NCBI RefSeq assembly: GCF_003992615.1
Contig: NZ_RZMY01000006.1
Coordinates: 543,679-607,678, forward strand
Source of the DNA: Flagellimonas beolgyonensis
GTDB lineage: Bacteria; Bacteroidota; Bacteroidia; Flavobacteriales; Flavobacteriaceae
DNA length: 64,000 nt
Direction of reading: 5' to 3'
Shown piece by piece: positions 41,830 to 50,009 of this stretch. Position 1 is the stretch's first letter, and each line of letters opens with the position of its first letter. Below the pieces are notes generated by a model. That model had not been told where the DNA came from. It saw only the letters and a program-made list of their open reading frames with translations, and did no database searches. The position numbers and the translations under genes are program-made.

Positions 41830-42751
41830 ACTCCGGGTCAACCGTGACTTCGGGGACATCCTTTCCGTTTATTTTGATTTTCTTCGGCAGAACCTGAAAA
41901 AGTTCACCAATGTGTTTCTTAGCTATAACGGTATTTTCTTGATCGGCCTATTGATCACCAGTTATTTTTTGGTGTCCGGTTTTGTGGGCATGATCACCGA
42001 TGGCTATAACCAATATGGGGTAAGTGCCGATCCGGGCAATACAGAAACCTATGTCACTTATTTGATAACGGGTTTTGTCCTTTTTGCGTTGATTTTTATT
42101 GTTGTGGCAGGGTTCAACTATAGTTTGAGCTCTTCCTATTTGGTGAAATATGAAGAACACAAAGGAATAGATTTTGACAAAAGGGAGGTATGGCAGCACA
42201 CCAAGAAAAACTTGGGGAATACGTTGGTGTTCATTCTCTTGTTGATTCCCATCTACTTCGTCTTTTTTATTGTGGCCTTTATCATGGCCCTCATCCCGTT
42301 ACTGGGCATGATTGCCCAATACATCCTCCAATTTGCGATAACCGCTTGGATCGGGGTTTCCTTTTTCAGCATGATCAGCCAAAATAAGGGAGTGATAGAA
42401 GGGTTTTCCGAAGGTCGGAATTTGGTCATGAACAATTTTTGGCGATCGGTAGGGGTCAATTTTATTTTGGGATTGCTGAACGGCCTGCTGTTCTTCATTA
42501 TTTTGATGGTTCCTGGCATCATCATAGGTATCTACACCTTTCATGTAGTGGAAAATAATGTTGAAGTGGGCACTTCGGTGGTCGCCACTGTGATCTATAC
42601 CTTGGGCACCTGCTTATTGCTTATTTTGATGGTGTATGCCCAGTGCCTTTCCCAATTTGTGAACGGGGTGCTTTTTTATGCCCTTCATGAAAAAACCTAT
42701 AACATCAACACAAGAAGCAAAATCGAACAGATAGGTCAAACGGAACAGTGA
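41810..42751 (+). CDS. Polytopic membrane protein, unknown function
   Basis: A 313-residue protein with about six membrane helices (for instance GIFLIGLLITSYFLVSGFVG, FVLFALIFIVVAGFNYSL, FILLLIPIYFVFFIVAFIM, VNFILGLLNGLLFFIILM). It resembles the membrane domains of DUF4013/DUF975-type proteins but I cannot assign a family with certainty. It overlaps the SpoIIM gene by 20 bp and the DUF4129 gene by 4 bp, so translation is probably coupled and the products may form one membrane complex. Confidence 0.8.
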   Translation: MKDKYIELRVNRDFGDILSVYFDFLRQNLKKFTNVFLSYNGIFLIGLLITSYFLVSGFVGMITDGYNQYGVSADPGNTETYVTYLITGFVLFALIFIVVAGFNYSLSSSYLVKYEEHKGIDFDKREVWQHTKKNLGNTLVFILLLIPIYFVFFIVAFIMALIPLLGMIAQYILQFAITAWIGVSFFSMISQNKGVIEGFSEGRNLVMNNFWRSVGVNFILGLLNGLLFFIILMVPGIIIGIYTFHVVENNVEVGTSVVATVIYTLGTCLLLILMVYAQCLSQFVNGVLFYALHEKTYNINTRSKIEQIGQTEQ

Positions 42752-43467
42752 GCAATCGGTTGTACATAGTAATTTTTTTCCTCTGGGTAGGATTGGGGTA
42801 TGCCCAAAACGATACCATTGTATTGCCCGAAGATCAAAATTCGGTACTGACGGAACGAAAACTATCCGATAGTCTTAACCAAAAATACACGGGGGAAGAA
42901 TTTGACTATGATGTAAAAACGGGAGAATCGGCCAACCTCCTCAGTAGGGCCATTCGTTGGTTCCTGAATTTGGTCAGCAACACCTTTGGTTTCGACATAT
43001 CGCCACGGACGTTATTGATTTTGGAGTACATCATTTACGCCCTTATGGGCGCCTTGGTGATCTACTTGCTGGTTCGCATGTTCGTTAACGAACAGTTCAA
43101 TGCCATTTTTACCAAAAAGGCCAAATCCATTATCGATATTGACCTTTCCGAACAACATATTGAGTCCATCGATTTGGATGCCTTGATGAACGATGCCCTA
43201 AAAAACAAAGATTATCGCTTGGCGGTGCGCTATCAATTTTTGAAACTATTGAAACTTTTGTCCCAACAAAACCTGATTGCCTGGCATTTTGATAAGACCA
43301 ATTCAGACTATCAACGGGAAATAAAGGAGGGCCAACTCCAGCAAGAGTTCAAGAAAGCAACCTATCTCTACGAACACATTTGGTACGGGGAGCAGCCCTT
43401 GGACGAATCGGGCTACCAAAAAACCGATGAACGGTTCAACAAACTTAAAAACCTGATTACACGCTGA
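42748..43467 (+). CDS. DUF4129 domain-containing protein
   Basis: A 239-residue protein starting at GTG 42748, with a signal peptide (MSNRLYIVIFFLWVGLGYAQ), a luminal part of about 70 residues, one membrane helix (about 91-111, LEYIIYALMGALVIYLLV) and a C-terminal cytoplasmic DUF4129 helical domain (about 150-235: LVRYQFLKLLKLL-type pattern and YLYEHIWYGEQPLDESGYQ). DUF4129 is regularly coupled to MoxR/DUF58 genes and transglutaminase-like proteins. The role is unknown. It lies in the middle of the operon with a 4-bp overlap in front and a 2-bp gap behind. Confidence 0.87.
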   Translation: MSNRLYIVIFFLWVGLGYAQNDTIVLPEDQNSVLTERKLSDSLNQKYTGEEFDYDVKTGESANLLSRAIRWFLNLVSNTFGFDISPRTLLILEYIIYALMGALVIYLLVRMFVNEQFNAIFTKKAKSIIDIDLSEQHIESIDLDALMNDALKNKDYRLAVRYQFLKLLKLLSQQNLIAWHFDKTNSDYQREIKEGQLQQEFKKATYLYEHIWYGEQPLDESGYQKTDERFNKLKNLITR

Positions 43468-43469
43468 GC

Positions 43470-44681
43470 ATGGACCGGAGATCGAAAATAATCATCGTGG
43501 TTTTTATAGTGGTGATGCTGGGCATCATCGTTACAGAAATTGTGCGTCCCAAACCCATCAATTGGCGGCCATCGTACACTGCGGTGGACAAAATCCCGTT
43601 TGGTTGCTTTGTGCTGTACAACGAACTACCAACCATTTTCCCGGAAAGCACTATTGAAACCGTTCAGGAAAGTGTGTACGATGTGTTAACGGAACGTGAT
43701 ACCCTGCAGGCAGCCAATTACATATTCATAAATGAATATATTGATTTGGACACGCAGGAAACCCATCAATTGTTGGATTTTGTCAATCAGGGCAATACCG
43801 TGTTCATTGCGGCCACCGGTTTTGGTTGGGAGTTGATGGATACGTTAAATATTGACATTGGTTCCGATTATTCGTTACAGGAAGGTACGGCTACCTTGGA
43901 CTTGACTCACGATGCGTTTACTGATCGTACCTATGAGCTGTCGCGTGGTGTGTTCAATTCCCATTTTACCAGTGTGGATTCGACCAACACCACTGTTTTG
44001 GGACACATTACTTATACCCGTAGCACCTATTTGGACGACAAACCCGAGGAAACCGTGACGCGTCCAAACTTCATCAAAACCAATTTCGGGAAAGGTCAGT
44101 TTATTCTTAGCGCCACGCCCCAGGCTTATGCCAATTATTATATGCTTAAAGGCAATGCGGATTATGTTACCCAAACGTTTTCCTATGTAACGGATCGTGA
44201 ACTGCTGTATTGGGACAATTACAAAAAAGCGGGGCGTGTGATCATCGATTCGCCCATGCGATTTGTATTGAACCAGGCTTCGCTCAAATGGGCCTATTAC
44301 TTGACCATTTTGGGCATTCTGTTGTTTGTGCTGTTCAAGGGGAAAAGGGAGCAGCGCATCATTCCCGTGGTGGAACCCTTAAAAAATTCCTCCGTGGAAT
44401 TTGCCAAAGCGGTAGGTTCCTTGTACCATCAAAATAAGGACTACACCGATTTGATCCATAAAAAAATCAATTACTTTTTGGCCGATGTCCGCAACCACTA
44501 TCATGTGGATACCGCCCAAATGAATGAGCGTACCATACAACTGTTGGCCGCCAAGTCGGGCAAAGATCTGGACCAGACCAAAAAATTGATCGAATACATT
44601 ATCCGATTGAAAAACAAAAGCTCGCACACCGAGCAGGAAAGTATAGAACTCAATAAAAAAATAACCGCATTTAAGCAGTGA
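43470..44681 (+). CDS. DUF4350 domain-containing membrane protein
   Basis: A 403-residue protein with an N-terminal membrane helix (about 5-23, IIIVVFIVVMLGIIVTEIV), an extracytoplasmic DUF4350 domain (about 30-240, with YTAVDKIPFGCFVLYNEL near its start and GNTVFIAATGFGWEL), a second membrane helix (about 273-291, WAYYLTILGILLFVLFKG) and a cytoplasmic helical tail. The domain resembles the glutamine-amidotransferase-like fold found next to MoxR genes, without a catalytic triad that I can identify. It is the fourth gene of the SpoIIM-MoxR operon. Confidence 0.86.
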   Translation: MDRRSKIIIVVFIVVMLGIIVTEIVRPKPINWRPSYTAVDKIPFGCFVLYNELPTIFPESTIETVQESVYDVLTERDTLQAANYIFINEYIDLDTQETHQLLDFVNQGNTVFIAATGFGWELMDTLNIDIGSDYSLQEGTATLDLTHDAFTDRTYELSRGVFNSHFTSVDSTNTTVLGHITYTRSTYLDDKPEETVTRPNFIKTNFGKGQFILSATPQAYANYYMLKGNADYVTQTFSYVTDRELLYWDNYKKAGRVIIDSPMRFVLNQASLKWAYYLTILGILLFVLFKGKREQRIIPVVEPLKNSSVEFAKAVGSLYHQNKDYTDLIHKKINYFLADVRNHYHVDTAQMNERTIQLLAAKSGKDLDQTKKLIEYIIRLKNKSSHTEQESIELNKKITAFKQ

Positions 44682-44684
44682 TCT

Positions 44685-45683
44685 ATGGAAGAACAAGAAA
44701 CACAAGACGACGGACTTCAGTTTAATTCCCGAGTGGACCTGACCAAACTTCAGGAAGCTGTGGGCCAGATAAAATCTGAATTGGGCAAAGTGATCATCGG
44801 GCAACAGGACATGATCGAATTGTTGATCATCTCCATTTTGGCCGATGGACATTCGTTGATAGAAGGTGTCCCCGGAGTGGCCAAAACAGTGACCGCCAAA
44901 CTATTGGCCAAAACCATGAACGTGGATTTCAGTCGGATTCAGTTTACGCCCGATTTAATGCCCAGTGATATTTTGGGGACTTCCATCTTCAATGTGAAAA
45001 CTTCGGAGTTTGAGTTCAAGAAAGGCCCCTTGTTCTCCAACATCATTTTGATCGACGAGATCAACCGTGCCCCGGCCAAAACCCAAGCTGCCTTATTCGA
45101 GGCCATGGCCGAACGGCAGATTACCATGGATGGCATCGAGTATGGCATGCAGCCTCCCTTTTTGGTGTTTGCCACCCAAAACCCCATTGAACAGGAAGGC
45201 ACGTATCGCTTGCCAGAGGCCCAATTGGACCGATTCCTCTTCAAGATCAATGTGTACTACCCAAGCCTGGAAGAAGAAATCCAAATTCTGGAAAGCAAGC
45301 ATGAACAAAAGACCAAAGTGGAGGAAGATTTGGTAAGTACCTTGCTATCGGCAGCCGAGATAGCGGAATATCAAAATACCATAAGGTCCATTATAGTGGA
45401 GAAGAATCTTCTGAAATACATAGCATCCATTGTGGACAACACCCGTTCCAATGCCAATTTGTACCTAGGGGCCTCACCACGAGCTTCCATTTCAATCATG
45501 GAGGCATCCAAGGCGTTGGCAGCCATCAATGGACGGGATTTTGTAACCCCGGAGGACATTAAAAAAGTAGCTGCCCCTGTTTTGGCACACCGCATCATGC
45601 TCACCCCGGAACGTGAAATGGAAGGGTTGACCGCGGAGCAAGTGGTAAAACAGATTGTGGACAGCATTGAAATTCCAAGATAA
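44685..45683 (+). CDS. MoxR-family AAA+ ATPase
   Basis: A 332-residue ATPase of the MoxR AAA+ clade, thought to act as a chaperone maturing protein complexes, often with VWA-domain partners. Walker A is GVPGVAKT (61-68) with the typical AKT ending, Walker B ILIDEINRAP (121-130), sensor 1 VFATQNPIEQEGTYRLPEAQ, and an arginine finger region around FLFKINVYYP. No VWA protein is encoded in the window; the DUF58 product immediately downstream, whose C-terminal half is VWA-like, is the usual substitute partner. Confidence 0.95.
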   Translation: MEEQETQDDGLQFNSRVDLTKLQEAVGQIKSELGKVIIGQQDMIELLIISILADGHSLIEGVPGVAKTVTAKLLAKTMNVDFSRIQFTPDLMPSDILGTSIFNVKTSEFEFKKGPLFSNIILIDEINRAPAKTQAALFEAMAERQITMDGIEYGMQPPFLVFATQNPIEQEGTYRLPEAQLDRFLFKINVYYPSLEEEIQILESKHEQKTKVEEDLVSTLLSAAEIAEYQNTIRSIIVEKNLLKYIASIVDNTRSNANLYLGASPRASISIMEASKALAAINGRDFVTPEDIKKVAAPVLAHRIMLTPEREMEGLTAEQVVKQIVDSIEIPR

Positions 45684-45688
45684 TCCCC

Positions 45689-47023
45689 GTGAAAAAAATC
45701 TTTAGGCCCATATATCTTCAAAAACGGTTCTTCATGGTCTTAACGACCTTAGTGGCTGGCTTTGTGGTTTCCTTTATGGTTCCCAATCTATATGGAGCCC
45801 TTAAGATTCTTTTCTTTTTGTTCTGTTTGCTGCTCTTGGTCGACCTGCTTTTGCTTTTTGCATCCAAGGGAAAAATTGAAGGCCATCGCATATTGACCGA
45901 CAAACTTTCCAACGGGGATGAAAATTTGATTCAATTGCAGTTAGGAAACACCTATCTCTTCCCAGTGACGCTAAAAATCATTGATGAAATTCCCATCCAA
46001 TTTCAAAAACGGGATTTTGGTCTACAAAGTAAACTGAACAAGGGGCAGGCCAAACTATACCAATACCACCTTCGACCCACAGAACGTGGCGTGTATTCCT
46101 TTGGAAGCCTAAATGTTTTCGCGATATCCCCGATTGGTTTTTTGGCCAAAAAATATAGGTTCGACCAAGAACAGGAAGTGCCTGTTTATCCCTCCTTTTT
46201 GCAATTGCAGAAATACGACCTCATCGCTTTCACCAACCGATTACACGAATATGGCTTGAAAAAAATCCGACGGATCGGGCATACCATGGAGTTCGAACAA
46301 ATCAAGGATTATGTTTTGGGCGATGACATCCGTAACATCAACTGGAAAGCGACCGCCAAACGCAGCCAATTGATGGTGAACCAATATCAGGATGAAAAAT
46401 CGCAGCCTATCTATTCGGTCATCGATAAAGGACGGGTAATGAAAATGCCCTTCAACGGCCTGAGCCTTTTGGATTATGCCATCAACGCCACCTTGGTGAT
46501 CAGCAACATCGCCTTGAAAAAACAGGATAAAGCCGGGATGTTCTCCTTCAGCGATAAAATCGAAAACAGGGTGGTCGCAGAGCGACGCAGTTCACAAATG
46601 AACTTGATTTTGGAAACGCTTTATAATCTGGAGACCAATTTTATCGAAAGTGATTTCAGCAGATTGTATGTGGATGTGAAACGTAGCCTGAACCAGCGCA
46701 GCCTACTCTTGCTCTACACCAATTTTGAAACCTTGGATGCGCTGCACCGACAGCTCCCCTATTTGGTGGCCATGGCCAAGCAACACCTTTTGGTGGTGAT
46801 TTTTTTCGAGAATACCGAACTGAATGAATTTGCCACCCAAAAAGCGGAGACGGTCCATCAAATTTTTGAACAGACGATAGCCGAAAAATTCATTTATGAG
46901 AAGAAATTGATCGTGAACGAATTACGCAAACATGGTATACAAACCATCTTGACCAAGCCCGAGGACCTGACCATTAATACCATCAACAAATATTTGGAAA
47001 TTAAGGCGCGTGGGCTTATTTAA
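45689..47023 (+). CDS. DUF58 domain-containing protein
   Basis: A 444-residue protein starting at GTG 45689, with two N-terminal membrane helices (about 13-60), a beta-rich middle region, and the DUF58 signature at about 190-235 (GHTMEFEQIKDYVLGDDIRN, then NWKATAKRSQLMVNQYQDE). The rest resembles a von Willebrand A fold. DUF58 proteins are near-constant partners of MoxR ATPases. It closes the six-gene operon, and its last 8 bp overlap the convergent gene at 47016. Confidence 0.93.
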   Translation: MKKIFRPIYLQKRFFMVLTTLVAGFVVSFMVPNLYGALKILFFLFCLLLLVDLLLLFASKGKIEGHRILTDKLSNGDENLIQLQLGNTYLFPVTLKIIDEIPIQFQKRDFGLQSKLNKGQAKLYQYHLRPTERGVYSFGSLNVFAISPIGFLAKKYRFDQEQEVPVYPSFLQLQKYDLIAFTNRLHEYGLKKIRRIGHTMEFEQIKDYVLGDDIRNINWKATAKRSQLMVNQYQDEKSQPIYSVIDKGRVMKMPFNGLSLLDYAINATLVISNIALKKQDKAGMFSFSDKIENRVVAERRSSQMNLILETLYNLETNFIESDFSRLYVDVKRSLNQRSLLLLYTNFETLDALHRQLPYLVAMAKQHLLVVIFFENTELNEFATQKAETVHQIFEQTIAEKFIYEKKLIVNELRKHGIQTILTKPEDLTINTINKYLEIKARGLI

Positions 47024-47492
47024 GATCCGCCAGTTGCGAAGAAAGCCCGAGTGTATTCAAACTGGGCAACTTTCCTTCGAAGAATACCAGTTCCGTTTTG
47101 GGCTCTGGAATCAGTAGTTTGTTCTTTTTCGATTTTCGGTGGGCATAGCTGCCACGAAGCCGTTTTTTATCATCCTTTTTAGCGAAAAGGTCAATCGTCA
47201 CACCCACTGTTACACCACCCAAAATGGTAGCTGCGAGATCATCATTGTCCCATCCATTGTTGCTCTGGCCTGCATCAACGGTTTCCTTGGCCAACCCGAT
47301 CAGGGTGCTTCCTGCCACGGAACCCACAAAGGTCCAAATACGATTACCATCAGAAGCTTGCTTAGCGATACCGGCTCCGGCCAAACCAAATAAATTTCCT
47401 CCCAAAAAATGAAGGGCTTTGTCCCGTTCCACTTGCCCATGGCAATGCAGAGCGAGCACAAAAAGGAGTAGTGTGGGGATTAGTGTTCTCAT
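47016..47492 (-). CDS. DUF2279-like small exported protein
   Basis: A protein of 158 residues from ATG 47492 (an upstream ATG at 47513 adds seven). It has a signal peptide (MRTLIPTLLLFVLALHCHG), then ERDKALHFLGGNLFGLAGAG, WDNDDLAATILGGVTVGVTIDLF and a basic tail. The DKxxHF start and Gly-rich helices match DUF2279, predicted periplasmic or outer-membrane associated proteins of unknown role. It converges with the DUF58 gene by an 8-bp overlap. Confidence 0.7.
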   Translation of the reverse strand: MRTLIPTLLLFVLALHCHGQVERDKALHFLGGNLFGLAGAGIAKQASDGNRIWTFVGSVAGSTLIGLAKETVDAGQSNNGWDNDDLAATILGGVTVGVTIDLFAKKDDKKRLRGSYAHRKSKKNKLLIPEPKTELVFFEGKLPSLNTLGLSSQLADLK

Positions 47493-47541
47493 TGCGCAGC
47501 GTAAATGTATCAAAAGTTTCGTAAACTTTTAACGCAAAGTG

Positions 47542-48483
47542 CTAATAGTCTTGAATTTCCGCTTTGGCGGCATGGAATTCCGCCATCAGATCGTTTACGA
47601 TTTGTGCAGCAGGCTTAATGTCATGGATCAATCCCGATACTTGGCCAATTTCCAGTTCCCCTTCCTCGGTATCGCCTTCGAACATGCCTTTTTTTGCCCT
47701 TCCCCTTCCCAACAAGGCTTTCAGTTCTTCCACCGATGCCCCTTTGGCATAAGCGGCTTGCACATCGCTATAAAATTTATTTTTCAACAATCGAACAGGG
47801 GCCAATTCCTTTAGTGTCAGATGGGTATCCCCTTCTTGTGCATTGACCACCCATTGTTTAAAGATATTATGGGAAGAAGCTTCGGGACTCGCCACAAACC
47901 GGCTTCCGACCTGCACCCCATCGGCACCAAGTACCATGGCGGCCAACATGGCCCTCCCTGTGGCAATGCCCCCTGCAGCAATCAAGGGAATATTAATTTT
48001 TTCCTTCACGGATGGAATCAGTACCATGGTGGTGGTCTCGTCCCTACCGTTGTGTCCACCAGCTTCAAAACCTTCGGCGACAACAGCATCCACCCCAGCT
48101 TCCTGTGCTTTTAGGGCAAATTTGACACTGCTTACCACATGCACCACGGTTGTCCCCTTTTCCTGAAGAAAAGTGGTCCAAGTTTTTGGATTACCGGCCG
48201 AGGTAAACACGATTTTTACCCCTTGGTCCACGATAATTTGCATCAACTGTTCAATATCGGGATACAACATGGGCACGTTCACCCCAAAAGGTTTGTCGGT
48301 AGCCTTCTTGCACTTTTCTATATGCTCCTTCAAAACCTCAGGATACATACTACCCGCCCCGATGAGCCCCAATCCCCCGGCATTGGATACGGCTGAGGCC
48401 AAGCGCCAACCACTGGCCCAGACCATGCCGCCTTGCACTATGGGATACTCAATACCGAAAAGTTGGGTGATTTTATTTTGCAT
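47542..48483 (-). CDS. Nitronate monooxygenase family flavoprotein
   Basis: A 313-residue FMN-binding TIM-barrel protein of the nitronate monooxygenase (2-nitropropane dioxygenase) family. Signatures are FGIEYPIVQGGMVWASGWRL, AEGFEAGGHNGRDETTTMVL, IPLIAAGGIATGRAMLAAM and LGADGVQVGSRFVAS. The family oxidises propionate-3-nitronate and other alkyl nitronates, but many members, including FabK, have other reactions; the substrate is not known here. It is followed by a weak AT-rich hairpin at 47512-47530. Confidence 0.92.
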   Translation of the reverse strand: MQNKITQLFGIEYPIVQGGMVWASGWRLASAVSNAGGLGLIGAGSMYPEVLKEHIEKCKKATDKPFGVNVPMLYPDIEQLMQIIVDQGVKIVFTSAGNPKTWTTFLQEKGTTVVHVVSSVKFALKAQEAGVDAVVAEGFEAGGHNGRDETTTMVLIPSVKEKINIPLIAAGGIATGRAMLAAMVLGADGVQVGSRFVASPEASSHNIFKQWVVNAQEGDTHLTLKELAPVRLLKNKFYSDVQAAYAKGASVEELKALLGRGRAKKGMFEGDTEEGELEIGQVSGLIHDIKPAAQIVNDLMAEFHAAKAEIQDY

Positions 48484-48507
48484 GAAGTATTCTACCTAAA
48501 TTTTGCA

Positions 48508-48540
48508 ATGGGTCAAACTGAACTTGTTTCAGTTTCCCAT
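48508..48540. repeat. Inverted repeat, REP-like palindrome 1 downstream of mnmA
   Basis: ATGGG-TC-AAACTGAA (48508-48522) pairs with TTCAGTTT-CCCAT (48528-48540), with only the TC dinucleotide unpaired and a 5-nt loop. This is the AACTGAAAC/GTTTCAGTTT type that I recall as dispersed in flavobacteria. It lies between mnmA and the nitronate monooxygenase gene, both on the minus strand. Confidence 0.55.
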
Positions 48541-48565
48541 CAAAATAAAAAATAATATTCAAAGG

Positions 48566-48586
48566 ATTCTGAAATAAATTCAGAAT
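48566..48586. repeat. Inverted repeat, REP-like palindrome 2 downstream of mnmA
   Basis: ATTCTGAA (48566-48573) and TTCAGAAT (48579-48586) are exact complements around a 5-nt loop, flanked by GTCATTCTGAATTTATTTC (minus strand), a phrase I recall as recurrent in flavobacterial intergenic DNA. It is of a different sequence type from the palindrome 26 bp to its left. Confidence 0.55.
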
Positions 48587-48610
48587 GACGCTGAGATACA
48601 CAATAAGTTG

Positions 48611-49801
48611 TTACGAAATCACCCCAGAACCTACCAATTCTTCGCCCACATACCAAGCTACAAATTGCCCTTCGGTAATGGCGGATTGCGCTTCCTTAAA
48701 ATCCACATACAATCCATTCTCTACTTTGTAGAGAGTCGCTTGCTGCAAAGGCTGGCGATAACGGATACGAGCCATCACTTCCATGGTTTCATCCGGTTGT
48801 AAAACCAAATCGGGTCGCACCCAATGTAGTTCATCTTCCTTCACAAAAAGGGTATGTCTGAACAATCCCGGATGAGTCTTGCCCTGTCCGGTATAGATGA
48901 TATTTTTATCCACGTCGGTTTCGATCACAAACAAAGGTTCCTTGGTACCTCCAACGTTCAATCCCTTGCGTTGCCCAATGGTAAAATAATGCGCCCCTTG
49001 ATGCTCGCCAACCACTTTGCCATCCTCTAGGGAGTACTCCGGTTTGGCAGCTTGAAAAGCCAACTTCTCCTTTTCGTTATGAAATTCGGGCGTGGCCACT
49101 GCAAATTGCGAGGCTGTACTGGGCACTTCCACGATCACCCCTTTTTTGGGTTTCAACTTTTGTTGCAAAAAATCGGGCAGATGTACTTTGCCCACAAAGC
49201 AGAGCCCTTGGGAATCCTTTTTGTCGGCAGTGATCAAATTATGTTCCGCGGCTATTTGTCGTACCTCAGGTTTCAACAATTCTCCAATGGGAAACAACGT
49301 TTTGGCCAATTGCTCTTGCGATAACTGACATAAGAAATAGGATTGGTCCTTATTGGGGTCTTTCCCTGCCAACAACTGATAGGTTTCGGTACCATCTGCA
49401 TTTTTGATGATGCCTTTCCTGCAATAATGTCCGGTAGCCACATAATCGGCACCCAACTGTAAGGCAATTTTAAGGAACACATCGAACTTGATCTCACGGT
49501 TGCAAAGTACGTCCGGATTAGGGGTACGGCCCCTTTCGTATTCATTGAACATATAATCTACGATACGCTCCTTGTATTGGGCACTCAAATCCACGGTCTG
49601 GAACGGGATTCCCAATTTTTCAGCCACGATCAATGCATCATTACTATCCTCCAACCATGGACATTCCTCGGAAATGGTCACGGAATCATCATGCCAGTTC
49701 TTCATAAAAAGACCAATGACCTCGTAGCCCTGTTCCTTCAAAAGATAAGCAGCAACACTGGAATCCACTCCACCGGAAAGCCCTACAACAACCTTTTTCA
49801 T
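48611..49801 (-). CDS. mnmA: tRNA-uridine 2-sulfurtransferase
   Basis: MnmA makes 2-thiouridine at the wobble position (U34) of Lys, Glu and Gln tRNAs. The 396-residue protein starts [20 protein letters not shown] with the PP-loop ATP pyrophosphatase motif. The catalytic cysteines are in [12 protein letters not shown] (near residue 101) and GLCFVGK (near 200). The C-terminal beta-barrel includes [11 protein letters not shown]. Family length is normal (360-400). A TATTTTTG element at 49827-49820 on the minus strand suggests a promoter just upstream, without a clear partner. Confidence 0.97.
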   Translation of the reverse strand: MKKVVVGLSGGVDSSVAAYLLKEQGYEVIGLFMKNWHDDSVTISEECPWLEDSNDALIVAEKLGIPFQTVDLSAQYKERIVDYMFNEYERGRTPNPDVLCNREIKFDVFLKIALQLGADYVATGHYCRKGIIKNADGTETYQLLAGKDPNKDQSYFLCQLSQEQLAKTLFPIGELLKPEVRQIAAEHNLITADKKDSQGLCFVGKVHLPDFLQQKLKPKKGVIVEVPSTASQFAVATPEFHNEKEKLAFQAAKPEYSLEDGKVVGEHQGAHYFTIGQRKGLNVGGTKEPLFVIETDVDKNIIYTGQGKTHPGLFRHTLFVKEDELHWVRPDLVLQPDETMEVMARIRYRQPLQQATLYKVENGLYVDFKEAQSAITEGQFVAWYVGEELVGSGVIS

Positions 49802-49934
49802 TGCAATGATTTAAGGCTACAAAAATACGAAAAGCTTTAGGAAAAAAGCACTCCTATTAGTTAATGAAAAAGACAATTTCCAACTAGCTGGCCCTGATCA
49901 AAAAGTGTATTTTGTTAAATTTTTTCAATAAAAT

Positions 49935-49990
49935 GTTAAACAAAATGATAATTTTTATGTTTAAACTTATTTTTAAACAGTTAAACAAAA
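49935..49990. repeat. GTTAAAC repeats upstream of the fasciclin gene
   Basis: GTTAAACAAAA occurs at 49935-49945 and again at 49980-49990, 45 bp apart, with the palindrome GTTTAAAC (49959-49966) between them and TTTGTTAAA at about 49911-49919. The stretch is very AT-rich and ends 20 bp before the ATG at 50010. Repetition at this place suggests regulator binding, but low complexity could also explain it. Confidence 0.4.
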
Positions 49991-50009
49991 CATTAACAAC
50001 AACAATCTC

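Noticed and set aside
47512..47530. AAAAGTTT/AAACTTTT hairpin as a terminator for the nitronate monooxygenase gene
   Set aside because: It is a perfect but purely AT-rich 8-bp stem without a proper T-run beyond the arm; it is too weak to call.
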